Notes: generated by a model not told the origin, from the letters alone. DNA of 7,443 bases from an uncultured Oscillospiraceae bacterium (GCA_934630555.1 CAKTXB010000091.1:1-7443); one strand, 5' to 3'; shown: positions 1 through 6,590, numbered from the stretch's first letter. Numbers and translations are program-made.

Positions 1-201
1 TCTTTACACCGCCGGCGGCGCTTTCTTTCCCCGCGGGAAAGAAAGGGGGGCCGAGCCGCCCCCCTAGCAGGCACTGCAAGCAAAACGTACAACCTAAAAG
101 GTTGCAAAACCCCAAACCACAGGGTACCGGGGCGAAGCCCCGTTTATCTAATCTCATTATATCACGATGCCTCCCGCGCGTAAAGGCGCATTTCGGCGCA
201 G
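1..201. other. Gene-free left flank with a series of inverted repeats
   Basis: I see no plausible coding region here. The stretch carries four closely spaced inverted repeats. An 11-bp perfect stem lies at 21-31/35-45 (CTTTCTTTCCC, loop CGC). A G-run/C-run stem lies at 45-51/58-64. A 6-bp stem lies at 90-95/99-104 (CAACCT, loop AAA). Another 6-bp stem lies at 128-133/137-142 (CGGGGC, loop GAA). None has a clear U-tract directly after it, so they do not look like ordinary terminators. The compact GC-rich hairpins resemble the multi-copy intergenic repeats of many bacterial genomes, but copy number cannot be judged from one window. The gene beyond position 1 is unknown. Confidence 0.5.
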
Positions 202-236
202 AAAAACAGCGGGCGCCTCCGCGCCCGCTGTTTTTT
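202..236 (-). terminator. Intrinsic terminator of the fuc genes (bidirectional)
   Basis: A perfect 15-bp inverted repeat lies at 202-216/221-235 with a 4-base loop. The GC-rich core is CAGCGGGCGC, and the outer five pairs are A:T. Read leftward, it begins about a dozen bases after the fucU stop and ends in a run of five T residues, the classic Rho-independent form. Because the tracts are symmetric it could also stop rightward transcription. It marks the end of the leftward transcription unit. Confidence 0.9.
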
Positions 237-246
237 AAGCCGTTTG

Positions 247-693
247 TTATTTCACAACGCCCTTCTGCAAAATGATGTTCGCATAAATGGCCGTTTCACC
301 GCTCTGCAAAATGCAGTACGTGTTGCGGGCCTCCTCGTAGAACGCGAACCGTTCCACGCTGCCAAAGGCCGCCGCGCCGCGCGCGTCGTACTTGGCGACG
401 ATCTTCTTATATTCGTTCCAGATGGGCACTTCCATGCCCTTGTCCTTCTCGGCGACCTCCATGATCTGCACCGGGTGCTCCACATACTCGTCCAGCGGGA
501 TCACCTGCAAAATGGCGTCAAGCAGCTCGCACACGCCGTGGCCGTCGGCCCGCACCAGCACGCAGTTGTGCGGCTTGGCCATGGACGCGCCGGGGAAGTT
601 GCCGTCGCCGATGCAAATGCGGTCGCCGTGCCCCATTTCGGCCAAAACCTTCAAAAGCTCCGGAGAAAGAATGGAGGGAATATTTTTCAGCAT
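247..693 (-). CDS. fucU: L-fucose mutarotase FucU (RbsD/FucU family)
   Basis: This cytoplasmic enzyme is predicted to interconvert the alpha and beta anomers of L-fucose, supplying the form used by the isomerase. The 148-residue product fits the family length (about 140 in E. coli). Its N-terminus closely tracks E. coli FucU as I recall it: MLKNIPSILSPELLKVLAEM, then GHGD with the conserved family histidine at residue 22. Further family segments are RADG (48-51), ERFAFYE (114-120) and ETAIYANIILQKG (133-145). I chose the ATG at 693 because AGGAG at 706-702 stands 8 bases upstream. The in-frame ATG at 699 is only 2 bases from AGGAG, and a longer start at 729 lies within the upstream hairpin. 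The gene lies 70 bases after fucI on the same strand and is followed by a strong terminator. The ribose-specific relative RbsD is the alternative, but the FucU likeness and the fucI neighbour favour fucose. Confidence 0.93.
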   Translation of the reverse strand: MLKNIPSILSPELLKVLAEMGHGDRICIGDGNFPGASMAKPHNCVLVRADGHGVCELLDAILQVIPLDEYVEHPVQIMEVAEKDKGMEVPIWNEYKKIVAKYDARGAAAFGSVERFAFYEEARNTYCILQSGETAIYANIILQKGVVK

Positions 694-716
694 TGTCATA
701 GCTCCTTTCTGGAAAG

Positions 717-750
717 ACCGGGCAGGCAAACGCCTGCCCGGTGGTTTTTT
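717..750. other. Inter-gene hairpin between fucI and fucU
   Basis: A perfect 11-bp inverted repeat lies at 717-727/732-742 (ACCGGGCAGGC, 4-base loop), filling most of the 70-base gap between fucI and fucU. On the plus strand it is followed by GG and six T residues, so its terminator-like face points against the fuc genes. Read in the direction of fucI and fucU, it is preceded by an A-tract and followed only by CTTTCC before the fucU ribosome binding site. In that direction it is more likely an mRNA-stabilising or processing hairpin, or a weak attenuator, than a full terminator. Confidence 0.65.
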
Positions 751-763
751 ACTTCAAACTGCC

Positions 764-2602
764 TCAGCGAATGTTCTTGTACATCGGGCCGTAGGCGGCG
801 CAGGCACGATAGTCCTGGCCTTCCTTGTCCATGCCAAAGGCATTCCATGCCGCCGGACGGAACACGTCCTTGTCCTCCACGTTGTGCATGCACACCGGGA
901 TGCGCAGGATGGAGCACAGCGTGATGAGATCCGCGCCGACGTGACCGTAGGAGATCGCGCCGTGGTTGGCGCCCCAGTTCTGCATCACCGTGTAGGCGTC
1001 CTGGAACGCATCGCCGGCCTTGCCGTTGCAGCGCGGGGTGAACCAGGTGCACGGCCACGTCGGGTTCGTGCGCTCCATGAGCGTGTCGGTCACTTCATCC
1101 GGCAGCTTCACGGTCCAGCCCTCGGCGATCTGCAGCACCGGGCCAAGGCCCTTCACCAGATTCAGGCGGATCATCGTGGCGGGCATTTCCGCACGCGTCA
1201 CAAAGTGGCTGGAGAAGCCGCCGCCGCGGAAGTTGTCAAAGCCGGCCTCGCACCAAACGGTCGCGTCGGTCATCTTCTTGATGTCGTCCTCGGTGACATC
1301 CCACCACTGCTTCATCACAGCATTGCCGTTCTCGTCCGTGCATTCGCCGCACGCGTCGAGGCACGCCGCGCCGGAGTTCAGCAGATGGATGATGCCGCCG
1401 TTGTCCTTGGCCTTGCCCTCCAGGTCATAGCCCGTCACGCGCTTCGTGGCCTCCGGTGACCAGTAGGTACGCACGTCGGCAAAGATCTGCGCGCGGTTCG
1501 TCAGCAGCTCCATAAAGAGCATGCCCAAACCGTTCAGCACATCGTTTTCCGTTGCAAACACCATCGGCTCCTTCTTGCCGGTGAAGTCGAACGAGGAGTT
1601 CAGGACTGCCTCCGGATAGTCGCAGTTGGGCCAGTGGTCCGTCCACTGACGCTGCCCCTGGAAGCCGGCCGCGATGGCGTTGTGGCCGACCTTTTCTTCC
1701 TCAAAGCCGGCGGGCAGGTTGTCGTTGCCGCGCATCAGGTCCTTGATGATGCAGTACATCTTAATGGTGAACTCCCACTGCTTTTCCTTTTCTTCCTTCG
1801 TGAACTTGATGCGGCGCTCTTCGCCGAGGAACTCCACGGATTCGGGGTTGTCGTCGCGGCCTTCCCTGCAGTGCTCCTTCGTCCACGCCAGCGCCTTTTC
1901 ATAGGCCTCGTGGTCGTAAATGCCTTCTTCCATGCGGCGCAGGATCTCGACCTCGTCCACAGACTCCACACGCAGGCCGAGGTACTCCTCCATGAACTGC
2001 TGGTCAATGATGGAGCCGCCGATGCCCATGCACATCGAGCCGATCTGCAGATAGCTCTTGCCGCGCATCGTGGCCGCCGCAACTGCCGCGCGGCCGAAGC
2101 GCAGGAGCTTTTCCTTCACGTCGTCGGGAATGCAGGTGACCTGATCGCGGTCCTGCACCTCGTGGCCGTAGATGCCGAATGCCGGCAGGCCCTTCTGTGC
2201 GTGCGTGGCCAGAACGGAGGCCAGATACACAGCGCCCGGACGCTCCGTGCCGTTAAAGCCCCAAACGCCCTTGATGGTCATGGGATCCATATCCATGGTC
2301 TCCGAGCCATAGCACCAGCACGGCGTGACCGACAGCGTGATGGCCACGCCTTCCTTGCGGAACTTCTCCGCGCAGGCGACGGCCTCCGGCACACGGCCGA
2401 TGGAGCTGTCAGCAACCACAACGCGAACCGGTTCGCCGTTGGAGTAGTGCAGATTCTCCTCAAACAGCTTTTTCGCGGCCAGCGCCATCTCCATGACCTG
2501 CCCCTCCAGGCTCTCGCGCAGCTGCATCGGGCCGCGGCGGCCGTCAATGATGGGGCGGATGCCAATGGCGGGATATTCGCCAACATATCTGTTCTTTGCC
2601 AT
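764..2602 (-). CDS. fucI: L-fucose isomerase FucI
   Basis: FucI is a metal-dependent (Mn2+ in the E. coli enzyme) cytoplasmic aldose-ketose isomerase that turns L-fucose into L-fuculose. Family members also convert D-arabinose to D-ribulose. The product has 612 residues (E. coli 591) and matches the family end to end. Segments include [12 protein letters not shown] (13-24), [16 protein letters not shown] (92-107), [15 protein letters not shown] (114-128), [14 protein letters not shown] (181-194), [12 protein letters not shown] (311-322), [12 protein letters not shown] (485-496) and [12 protein letters not shown] (572-583). The active-site residues are present: Glu352 in ATEND, Asp376 in FADVRTYW and His547 in GANHG, equivalent to E. 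coli Glu337, Asp361 and His528. The ATG at 2602 has an AGGAGG at 2616-2611, 8 bases upstream. It follows the regulator gene by 90 bases and precedes fucU, so the two enzymes are probably co-transcribed. No truncation or frameshift is seen. Confidence 0.97.
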   Translation of the reverse strand: MAKNRYVGEYPAIGIRPIIDGRRGPMQLRESLEGQVMEMALAAKKLFEENLHYSNGEPVRVVVADSSIGRVPEAVACAEKFRKEGVAITLSVTPCWCYGSETMDMDPMTIKGVWGFNGTERPGAVYLASVLATHAQKGLPAFGIYGHEVQDRDQVTCIPDDVKEKLLRFGRAAVAAATMRGKSYLQIGSMCMGIGGSIIDQQFMEEYLGLRVESVDEVEILRRMEEGIYDHEAYEKALAWTKEHCREGRDDNPESVEFLGEERRIKFTKEEKEKQWEFTIKMYCIIKDLMRGNDNLPAGFEEEKVGHNAIAAGFQGQRQWTDHWPNCDYPEAVLNSSFDFTGKKEPMVFATENDVLNGLGMLFMELLTNRAQIFADVRTYWSPEATKRVTGYDLEGKAKDNGGIIHLLNSGAACLDACGECTDENGNAVMKQWWDVTEDDIKKMTDATVWCEAGFDNFRGGGFSSHFVTRAEMPATMIRLNLVKGLGPVLQIAEGWTVKLPDEVTDTLMERTNPTWPCTWFTPRCNGKAGDAFQDAYTVMQNWGANHGAISYGHVGADLITLCSILRIPVCMHNVEDKDVFRPAAWNAFGMDKEGQDYRACAAYGPMYKNIR

Positions 2603-2622
2603 AGTAGTTTCCTCCTGCTTCC

Positions 2623-2638
2623 CGCTGCCGCAGCAGCG
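2623..2638. other. Small hairpin in the fucI leader
   Basis: A 6-bp stem CGCTGC/GCAGCG (2623-2628/2633-2638, loop CGCA) ends seven bases upstream of the fucI ribosome binding site. On the plus strand it is followed by TGTTTTT, which could act as a weak terminator of antisense transcription. On the fucI strand it would sit at the very start of a transcript from the candidate promoter at 2643-2672, where it may protect the 5' end. Its function is inference. Confidence 0.35.
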
Positions 2639-2642
2639 TGTT

Positions 2643-2672
2643 TTTATAATATGTATCGTTTGGTATTGTCAG
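2643..2672 (-). promoter_or_regulatory. Candidate fucI promoter overlapped by an AAACGAT core
   Basis: On the minus strand a -35-like CTGACA (2672-2667) is followed after 18 bases by TATAAA (2648-2643). An alternative -10, TATTAT (2651-2646), lies at 15 bases. Transcription would begin near 2636, giving a short leader with the AGGAGG of fucI. Between the two boxes is AAACGAT, with its central CG at 2658-2657. This 7-base core is shared with the palindrome in front of the regulator gene (3707-3724). It could therefore be a one-sided operator letting the regulator block fucIU, but the flanks are not palindromic. Read-through from the regulator gene is the alternative source of fucI mRNA. Confidence 0.4.
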
Positions 2673-2686
2673 CGCGCACTGCGCGC
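2672..2686. repeat. GCGCGCA/TGCGCGC palindrome after the regulator gene
   Basis: A near-perfect palindrome has two 7-base arms around one central base (GCGCGCA C TGCGCGC). It begins six bases after the stop codon of the LacI-type gene and abuts the candidate fucI -35 box. It lacks a following T-run on the minus strand, so it would be a poor intrinsic terminator. It may be a 3'-end hairpin or a protein binding site; I cannot tell which. Confidence 0.4.
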
Positions 2687-2692
2687 AGAACA

Positions 2693-3691
2693 TCAAGGCT
2701 CCGTGTTGCGGGGATTGTCATGCAGCCGGCAGGCCAGCCGCGTCAGCCGCGGTGGGATGAGGCTGCCGGAAAGCCGCTCCAGCAGATATTCCGCCGCCAG
2801 CGCGCCAAGCTGCTGCTCCGGCTGCTGCACCACCGGCAGCGGCGGGTTCAGCATGGCGCAGACCTCCACGCAGTCATAGCCGAAAATATCCACATCCTCC
2901 GGGATCCGCACCCCGCGCTCGCGCGCGGCGGTAATAAGCCCCATCGCAATGTCATAGTTCGTGGAAACGATCGCCGTGGGCGGGTCATGCACCTCCGTCA
3001 GCTGCAAAAACCCGCGATAGCCCGTTGCAAACGCGTTCGGCCCGCTGATGACCAGCATATCGTCATACAAAAAATCACGGTCCGACAGCGCGCGCAGATA
3101 GCCGACCAGACGTTCCTTCGCCGTCATCACCGACTTTGGCCCCGTGATGATGGCTATGCGCCGGTGTCCGCGGTCAATGAGCTTTGCCACCGCCTGATAG
3201 ATCGAATTCGTGTTATCCACCAGCACCGCGTCCGTCTCCACGCCCTGGATCATCCGGTCCACCTGCACCACAGGGATCCCGCAGCTGGCCGTCAGCTCCT
3301 GAAATTCCTCCGCCGAAAGGTCCTCCGGAATATAAAGAAGACCGTCGATGCCGGAATTGAGCAAAAACCGCAGATTGTCGCGCTCCAGCCCGTGGTTCGC
3401 GCTGTAGCACGAAATGAGCGTGTGATAGCCGTTCTCGCGCATGAGCTTGTCAAACGCGGTCAGCACATTGCCAAAAAACGGCGCCGTCGTATCCGGCGTC
3501 AGAATGCCGATGGAGCGCGCGTGCGGCGTTTTCAGCCCTCTGGCATAGGGATTCACGCGATACCCCAGCTCCGCGATGGCCTCCCGGATGGCTTCTGCGT
3601 GCTCCGGGCGGACATTCCCGCCGTTCAGATATTTGGAAATTGTAGACGGAGCGACTTGCGCACGCTGCGCAACATCCTTGATCGTAGCCAT
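2693..3691 (-). CDS. LacI-family transcriptional regulator of the locus
   Basis: This is a sugar-responsive DNA-binding protein, probably a repressor, of 332 residues (usual for LacI/GalR proteins). Residues 1-25 form the helix-turn-helix, starting MATIKDVAQRAQVAPSTISK. Pro15, Ser16 and Lys20 occupy the base-reading positions. The hinge NPYARGLK (47-54) keeps the leucine (53) that in this family inserts at a central CG step, matching the central CG of the nearby palindromes. A periplasmic-binding-protein-like effector domain spans about 59-332. It has VDR (144-146), KERLVGY (192-198) and GYDC (271-274), placing Asp146, Arg195 and Asp273 where family members contact the sugar. The ATG at 3691 has GGAAGG at 3705-3700, 8 bases upstream. 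It lies between fucI and the transporter genes and is likely autoregulated through the palindrome in its own leader. The effector is inferred to be L-fucose or a derivative; the sequence does not show it. Confidence 0.93.
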   Translation of the reverse strand: MATIKDVAQRAQVAPSTISKYLNGGNVRPEHAEAIREAIAELGYRVNPYARGLKTPHARSIGILTPDTTAPFFGNVLTAFDKLMRENGYHTLISCYSANHGLERDNLRFLLNSGIDGLLYIPEDLSAEEFQELTASCGIPVVQVDRMIQGVETDAVLVDNTNSIYQAVAKLIDRGHRRIAIITGPKSVMTAKERLVGYLRALSDRDFLYDDMLVISGPNAFATGYRGFLQLTEVHDPPTAIVSTNYDIAMGLITAARERGVRIPEDVDIFGYDCVEVCAMLNPPLPVVQQPEQQLGALAAEYLLERLSGSLIPPRLTRLACRLHDNPRNTEP

Positions 3692-3706
3692 GAATTTCGC
3701 CTTCCA

Positions 3707-3724
3707 TCGCGAATCGTTTCGCGA
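3707..3724. promoter_or_regulatory. Probable LacI-type operator in the regulator leader (O1)
   Basis: TCGCGAATCGTTTCGCGA is an 18-bp palindrome with a single mismatched pair (T3714/T3717) and a central CG. It lies just upstream of the GGAAGG ribosome binding site of the LacI-type gene and about 28-45 bases after that gene's predicted transcription start. A bound repressor there would block elongation, giving autoregulation. It shares the CGAA-CG-TTTCG pattern with the palindrome at 3941-3952. Recognition by the adjacent regulator is inferred from position and symmetry. Confidence 0.7.
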
Positions 3725-3758
3725 ATTCTCGGATTATCCTTTCCCTTATGTCCACTTC

Positions 3759-3787
3759 ATCTTACATAAAATTTTTTTCATTGTCAA
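3759..3787 (-). promoter_or_regulatory. Promoter of the LacI-type regulator gene
   Basis: On the minus strand a perfect TTGACA -35 box (3787-3782) is separated by 17 bases from TAAGAT (3764-3759), a 4-of-6 match to the -10 consensus. The spacer is A/T-rich. The predicted start near 3752 gives a leader of about 60 bases containing the palindrome at 3707-3724. It stands back to back with the transporter promoter at 3810-3838. Confidence 0.7.
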
Positions 3788-3809
3788 CAGAAAAAATTAA
3801 AAAAATGTC

Positions 3810-3838
3810 TTGATTTTTCTGAAAAAATTGATTATAGT
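3810..3838 (+). promoter_or_regulatory. Promoter of the transporter operon
   Basis: A -35 box TTGATT (3810-3815) is followed after exactly 17 bases by a -10 box TATAGT (3833-3838), a good sigma-A type promoter in AT-rich DNA. The predicted start is near 3845, so the ATPase gene would have a leader of about 185 bases that includes the palindrome at 3941-3952. The -35 boxes of this and the divergent promoter are 22 bases apart, so the two polymerase sites are tightly coupled. Confidence 0.7.
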
Positions 3839-3940
3839 GAGTAAAACGAGCCAATCAAACGACGTCGCATTATGCAAATCGTACAGATTCAGAGGAACGA
3901 ATTTGTGCGTGATTTTGACCTCTTGTGGATAGTGCCACGT

Positions 3941-3952
3941 CGAAACGTTTCG
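3941..3952. promoter_or_regulatory. Probable LacI-type operator in the transporter leader (O2)
   Basis: CGAAACGTTTCG is a perfect 12-bp palindrome with the central CG typical of LacI-family operators. It lies about 100 bases after the predicted start of the transporter transcript and 79 bases before the ATPase start codon. It matches the inner 12 bp of the palindrome at 3707-3724 in 11 of 12 positions. The centres are 231 bp apart, close to 22 helical turns at 10.5 bp per turn, so one tetramer or two dimers could bridge them around both promoters. Binding is inferred. Confidence 0.7.
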
Positions 3953-3968
3953 CTTTTGTGCAATGTGA

Positions 3969-3984
3969 TAAAACGATTTGCGCG
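3969..3984. promoter_or_regulatory. Degenerate additional operator-like site
   Basis: TAAAACGATTTGCGCG contains the AAACGATT core and, with one change, the GCG flank seen in the reverse complement of the palindrome at 3707-3724. Only the right half agrees well. Its centre is 28 bp from that of the perfect palindrome at 3941-3952. It may be a weak auxiliary site or chance similarity. Confidence 0.25.
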
Positions 3985-4030
3985 AACAAAAAACGAAACG
4001 GAAACATGCAATCAGAAAGGTGATGTTGGA

Positions 4031-5530
4031 ATGGGAGAAACGATCCTGCGGATGCACGGCATCCAGAAGTATTTCCCCGGCGTACACGCGCTTGACGACG
4101 CCCAGTTGGAGGTCCGTGCGGGCGAGGTCATGGCGCTCATCGGTGAGAACGGCGCAGGCAAGTCCACGCTGATGAAGATCCTCACCGGCGTCTACACCAA
4201 AGACGCCGGCACGATCGAGCTGTTCGGCCAGCCGGTGGAGATCAATGGTCCGCGCGACGCGCAGGCCAAGGGCATCAGCATCGTGCACCAGGAGCTCAAC
4301 CTGATGCAGGACCTGACGGTGGCCGAAAACATTTTCATCGGCCGCGAGCCCACAAACGGTCTGTTCCTGGACAAGGCCAGGCAGAACAAAATGACCGACG
4401 AGCTGCTGCAGTCGCTGCACCTCAACATTTCGTCCAAAACGCAGGTCAAGCGCCTGACGGTCGCCAAGCAGCAGATGGTCGAGATCGCGAAATCCCTCTC
4501 CTATAATAATACCAAGGTGCTCATCATGGATGAGCCGTCCGCGGCGCTGACTGAAAGCGAGATCGAAGACCTCTTCACCTTCATCCGCCGCCTCAAGGCC
4601 ACGGGCGTGGGCATCGTCTACATCTCCCACCGCATGGATGAGCTCAAGCAGATCACCGACCGCATCACCGTCATGCGTGACGGCCAGTACGTGGACACCG
4701 TGGAGACCGCCGCAACATCCATCGACCAGGTCGTGCAGATGATGGTCGGCCGCGTCATCTATGAAGAACCCAAGACCCGCTCGAACGTCGCGCCCGACGC
4801 CCCCGTCGTGCTGCAGGCGGAGCATCTCGTGTCTGATGATGTAAAGGATGTTTCGTTCGAGCTGCACAAGGGCGAGATCCTCGGCTTTGCCGGCCTCATG
4901 GGCGCGGGCCGCACCGAAACGGCGCGCCTGCTCTGCGGCGCCGACAAGCGCACGAGCGGCACCATCAAGATCGGCGGCAAAGAAGTCACCATCCGCAGCC
5001 CGCGTGACGCCGTCACGGCCGGCATCGGCTACCTGTCCGAAGACCGTAAGCGCTACGGCCTGTGTCTCGGCCTGTCCGTTGCCGACAACACTGTGCTCGC
5101 TTCGCTCGACCAGTTCACCTCCGGCCCTCTTGTAAACGACAAAAAAATCGAAGCGGCTTCGCAGGAATACATCGAAAAGATCCGCACCAAGACGCCCAGC
5201 TCCAAAACGCTGGTGCGCAGCCTGTCCGGCGGCAACCAGCAGAAGGTCGTGCTTGCCAAGTGGCTGCTGCGTGACTGCGACATCCTCATCTTTGACGAAC
5301 CGACGCGCGGCATCGACGTCGGCGCCAAGAGCGAGATCTACAAGCTCATGAACCAGCTCGCAGCCGAAGGAAAGGCGATCATCATGATCTCGTCCGAGCT
5401 TCCGGAGCTGCTGCGTATGTCCGACCGCATCGTGGTCATGTGCGAAGGCCGCAAGACTGGCGAGCTGAGCATCGAAGAGGCGACGCAGGAAAACATTATG
5501 ACGTTTGCAACCAAGAGAGAAGTGGGGTAA
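4031..5530 (+). CDS. Sugar ABC transporter ATPase, two nucleotide-binding domains (RbsA/MglA type)
   Basis: This subunit sits on the cytoplasmic face of the membrane and hydrolyses ATP to drive sugar import. The 499-residue product is a tandem ATPase of the family's usual length. Domain 1 has Walker A GENGAGKST (38-46), Q-loop Gln87, a degenerate signature LTVAKQQ (142-148), Walker B VLIMDEPS (163-170) and switch His200. Domain 2 has a degenerate Walker A GLMGAGRTE (288-296, Arg in place of Lys), a canonical signature LSGGNQQK (398-405) and Walker B ILIFDEPT (418-425), and it lacks the switch histidine (SSELPEL). This asymmetry, with one catalytically weak site, is normal for the RbsA family. 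I chose the ATG at 4031 because AGAAAGGTGAT precedes it and the protein then starts as family members do. The permease follows after 6 bases. L-fucose as cargo is inferred from the divergent fuc genes; ribose or another sugar cannot be excluded from this protein. Confidence 0.95.
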   Translation: MGETILRMHGIQKYFPGVHALDDAQLEVRAGEVMALIGENGAGKSTLMKILTGVYTKDAGTIELFGQPVEINGPRDAQAKGISIVHQELNLMQDLTVAENIFIGREPTNGLFLDKARQNKMTDELLQSLHLNISSKTQVKRLTVAKQQMVEIAKSLSYNNTKVLIMDEPSAALTESEIEDLFTFIRRLKATGVGIVYISHRMDELKQITDRITVMRDGQYVDTVETAATSIDQVVQMMVGRVIYEEPKTRSNVAPDAPVVLQAEHLVSDDVKDVSFELHKGEILGFAGLMGAGRTETARLLCGADKRTSGTIKIGGKEVTIRSPRDAVTAGIGYLSEDRKRYGLCLGLSVADNTVLASLDQFTSGPLVNDKKIEAASQEYIEKIRTKTPSSKTLVRSLSGGNQQKVVLAKWLLRDCDILIFDEPTRGIDVGAKSEIYKLMNQLAAEGKAIIMISSELPELLRMSDRIVVMCEGRKTGELSIEEATQENIMTFATKREVG

Positions 5531-5536
5531 CGAACT

Positions 5537-6520
5537 ATGCAGAATAAAAAACTTGATATGCAGAAGCTGCTTGCACCGGCGGCTCTGGTCATCCTGTACA
5601 TCATCTTTTCCATCTTCGGCAACAACTTCCTGTCGCTGGATATGGTCAAAAACATCCTTGAATCCAGCTACTACATCGGCTTCATGGCCTTCGGCGTGAC
5701 GTTCATCATCATCACCGGCGGCATTGACCTTTCGCTCGGCACGGTCATGATGACCGCGGCCCTGCTCGGCGGCTACTCCTTCAAGCAGGGCTGGCCGCTC
5801 ATCGCCTCCGTCATCCTGACCATTCTGGTCGGCGTGGTGTTTGGCTTCATCAACGGTAACCTCATCGCAAAGCTCCGCCTGCCGCCGTTCATCGCAACGC
5901 TCGGCACGCAGATGATGGCAGCCGGCCTCGGCTCGCTCATCACCAAAGTCCAGTCGCAGACGTGGCCCACCGCCACCGCGGAGATCGGCGGCTGGTTCAA
6001 GAAGGTGTTTATCCGCGCCGAGCTGTTCGGCGTCAAGGGCTTCCCGGTCGGTGTGTTCTGGCTGGTCGGCTTCTTCATCATCGCCTCGCTCGTCCTGCAC
6101 AAGACCAAGTTCGGCCGCTATGTCTACGCCATCGGCTCCAACGAAGAAGCCACCCGCCTGTCCGGCATCAAGGTCGATAACTGGAAGGTCGCAGTCTACA
6201 CCCTCTCCGGCTTCTTCATCGGCATGTCCGGCCTGTTCTATGCCGCGGCCTACACCACCATCACCCCGGGCACCGGCGCCGGTCAGGAAATGAACGGCAT
6301 CACCGGCGTCATCATCGGCGGCACGTCCATGTCCGGCGGCTCCGGCACCATGGTCGGCACGCTCATCGGCGTGTTCATCATGTCCGTCCTGAAGAACGGC
6401 CTGTCCTCCTGCGGCCTGCAGGCGCCCTGGCAGACGTTCCTCACCGGCGCGGTCGTCATCGGCGCTGTCCTGCTGGATATTGCCAGAACGAACGCCGCCA
6501 ACCACGTGAAGAAGGGCTGA
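5537..6520 (+). CDS. Sugar ABC transporter permease (RbsC type, BPD_transp_2 family)
   Basis: This integral membrane subunit forms the translocation path, probably as a homodimer with the two-domain ATPase. Its 327 residues fit RbsC/MglC proteins. Hydrophobic segments recur through the chain, for example about 12-29, 46-60, 67-80, 88-107, 118-136, 170-187, 218-238, 256-262, 271-285 and 300-315, consistent with eight to ten membrane helices. Family motifs are GGIDLSLG (61-68), PPFIATLGTQ (116-125), the cytoplasmic ATPase-contacting AIGSNEEATRLSGI (198-211) and GGTSMSGGSGT (261-271). The start at 5537 lies 6 bases after the ATPase stop, with AGTGGGG inside the end of the ATPase gene as a modest ribosome binding site. 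The tight spacing suggests translational coupling. The binding-protein gene follows after a 120-base gap with two hairpins. Confidence 0.95.
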   Translation: MQNKKLDMQKLLAPAALVILYIIFSIFGNNFLSLDMVKNILESSYYIGFMAFGVTFIIITGGIDLSLGTVMMTAALLGGYSFKQGWPLIASVILTILVGVVFGFINGNLIAKLRLPPFIATLGTQMMAAGLGSLITKVQSQTWPTATAEIGGWFKKVFIRAELFGVKGFPVGVFWLVGFFIIASLVLHKTKFGRYVYAIGSNEEATRLSGIKVDNWKVAVYTLSGFFIGMSGLFYAAAYTTITPGTGAGQEMNGITGVIIGGTSMSGGSGTMVGTLIGVFIMSVLKNGLSSCGLQAPWQTFLTGAVVIGAVLLDIARTNAANHVKKG

Positions 6521-6530
6521 GAAACATCCC

Positions 6531-6557
6531 GCGGGCAGGCGCCAAACCGCCGCCCGC
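6531..6557 (+). other. GC-rich hairpin after the permease gene
   Basis: GCGGGC-A-GGCG (6531-6541) pairs with CGCC-GCCCGC (6548-6557). This gives ten pairs with one bulged A and a 6-base loop, starting ten bases after the permease stop. It is followed by a C-run rather than T residues, so it is not a standard intrinsic terminator. A 3'-protecting or processing role between permease and binding-protein messages is plausible. Confidence 0.5.
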
Positions 6558-6590
6558 CCCCCCTGCGGCCCCGCCGCGCCTACATTGTGT

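Larger units (their letters stand above)
3845..4030 (+). other. Long 5' leader of the transporter operon
   Basis: About 185 bases separate the predicted transcription start from the ATPase start codon. The leader contains the operator-like palindrome at 3941-3952 and further AAACG-type cores at 3971-3978 and 3995-4000. An in-frame ATG occurs at 3872 with the reading frame open into the ATPase gene, but it has no ribosome binding site and the added residues are not like the family. I do not recognise a riboswitch and see no terminator-antiterminator pair. Confidence 0.45.

Noticed and set aside
21..142. CRISPR array or tRNA in the left flank
   Set aside because: The repeats are inverted and differ from one another, with no regular direct repeat-spacer pattern, and no cloverleaf can be drawn.
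697..729. Longer fucU starts at 729 or 699
   Set aside because: The start at 729 lies in the inter-gene hairpin and adds residues absent from the family. The start at 699 is only 2 bases from AGGAG, whereas 693 has 8-base spacing and matches known FucU N-termini.
392..1459. A 355-codon plus-strand open frame across fucU and fucI
   Set aside because: It is antisense shadow of two strongly supported fuc genes, and its ATG at 392 has no ribosome binding site supporting it.
1634..3769. A 711-codon plus-strand open frame opposite the LacI-type gene and part of fucI
   Set aside because: This is the same codon-bias effect. The product is Arg/His/Ala-rich without motifs, and it spans two convincing minus-strand genes and their intergenic region.
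3872..4030. N-terminal extension of the ABC ATPase from the ATG at 3872
   Set aside because: There is no ribosome binding site before 3872. The ATG at 4031 has one, and the protein from 4031 has the normal family N-terminus and length. The extension would also overlap the operator palindrome.
4031..5530. Missing Walker A lysine and switch histidine in the second ATPase domain as signs of decay
   Set aside because: Arg replacing Lys in the second Walker A and loss of the second-domain histidine are usual in RbsA/MglA-type proteins, and the signature and Walker B motifs are intact.
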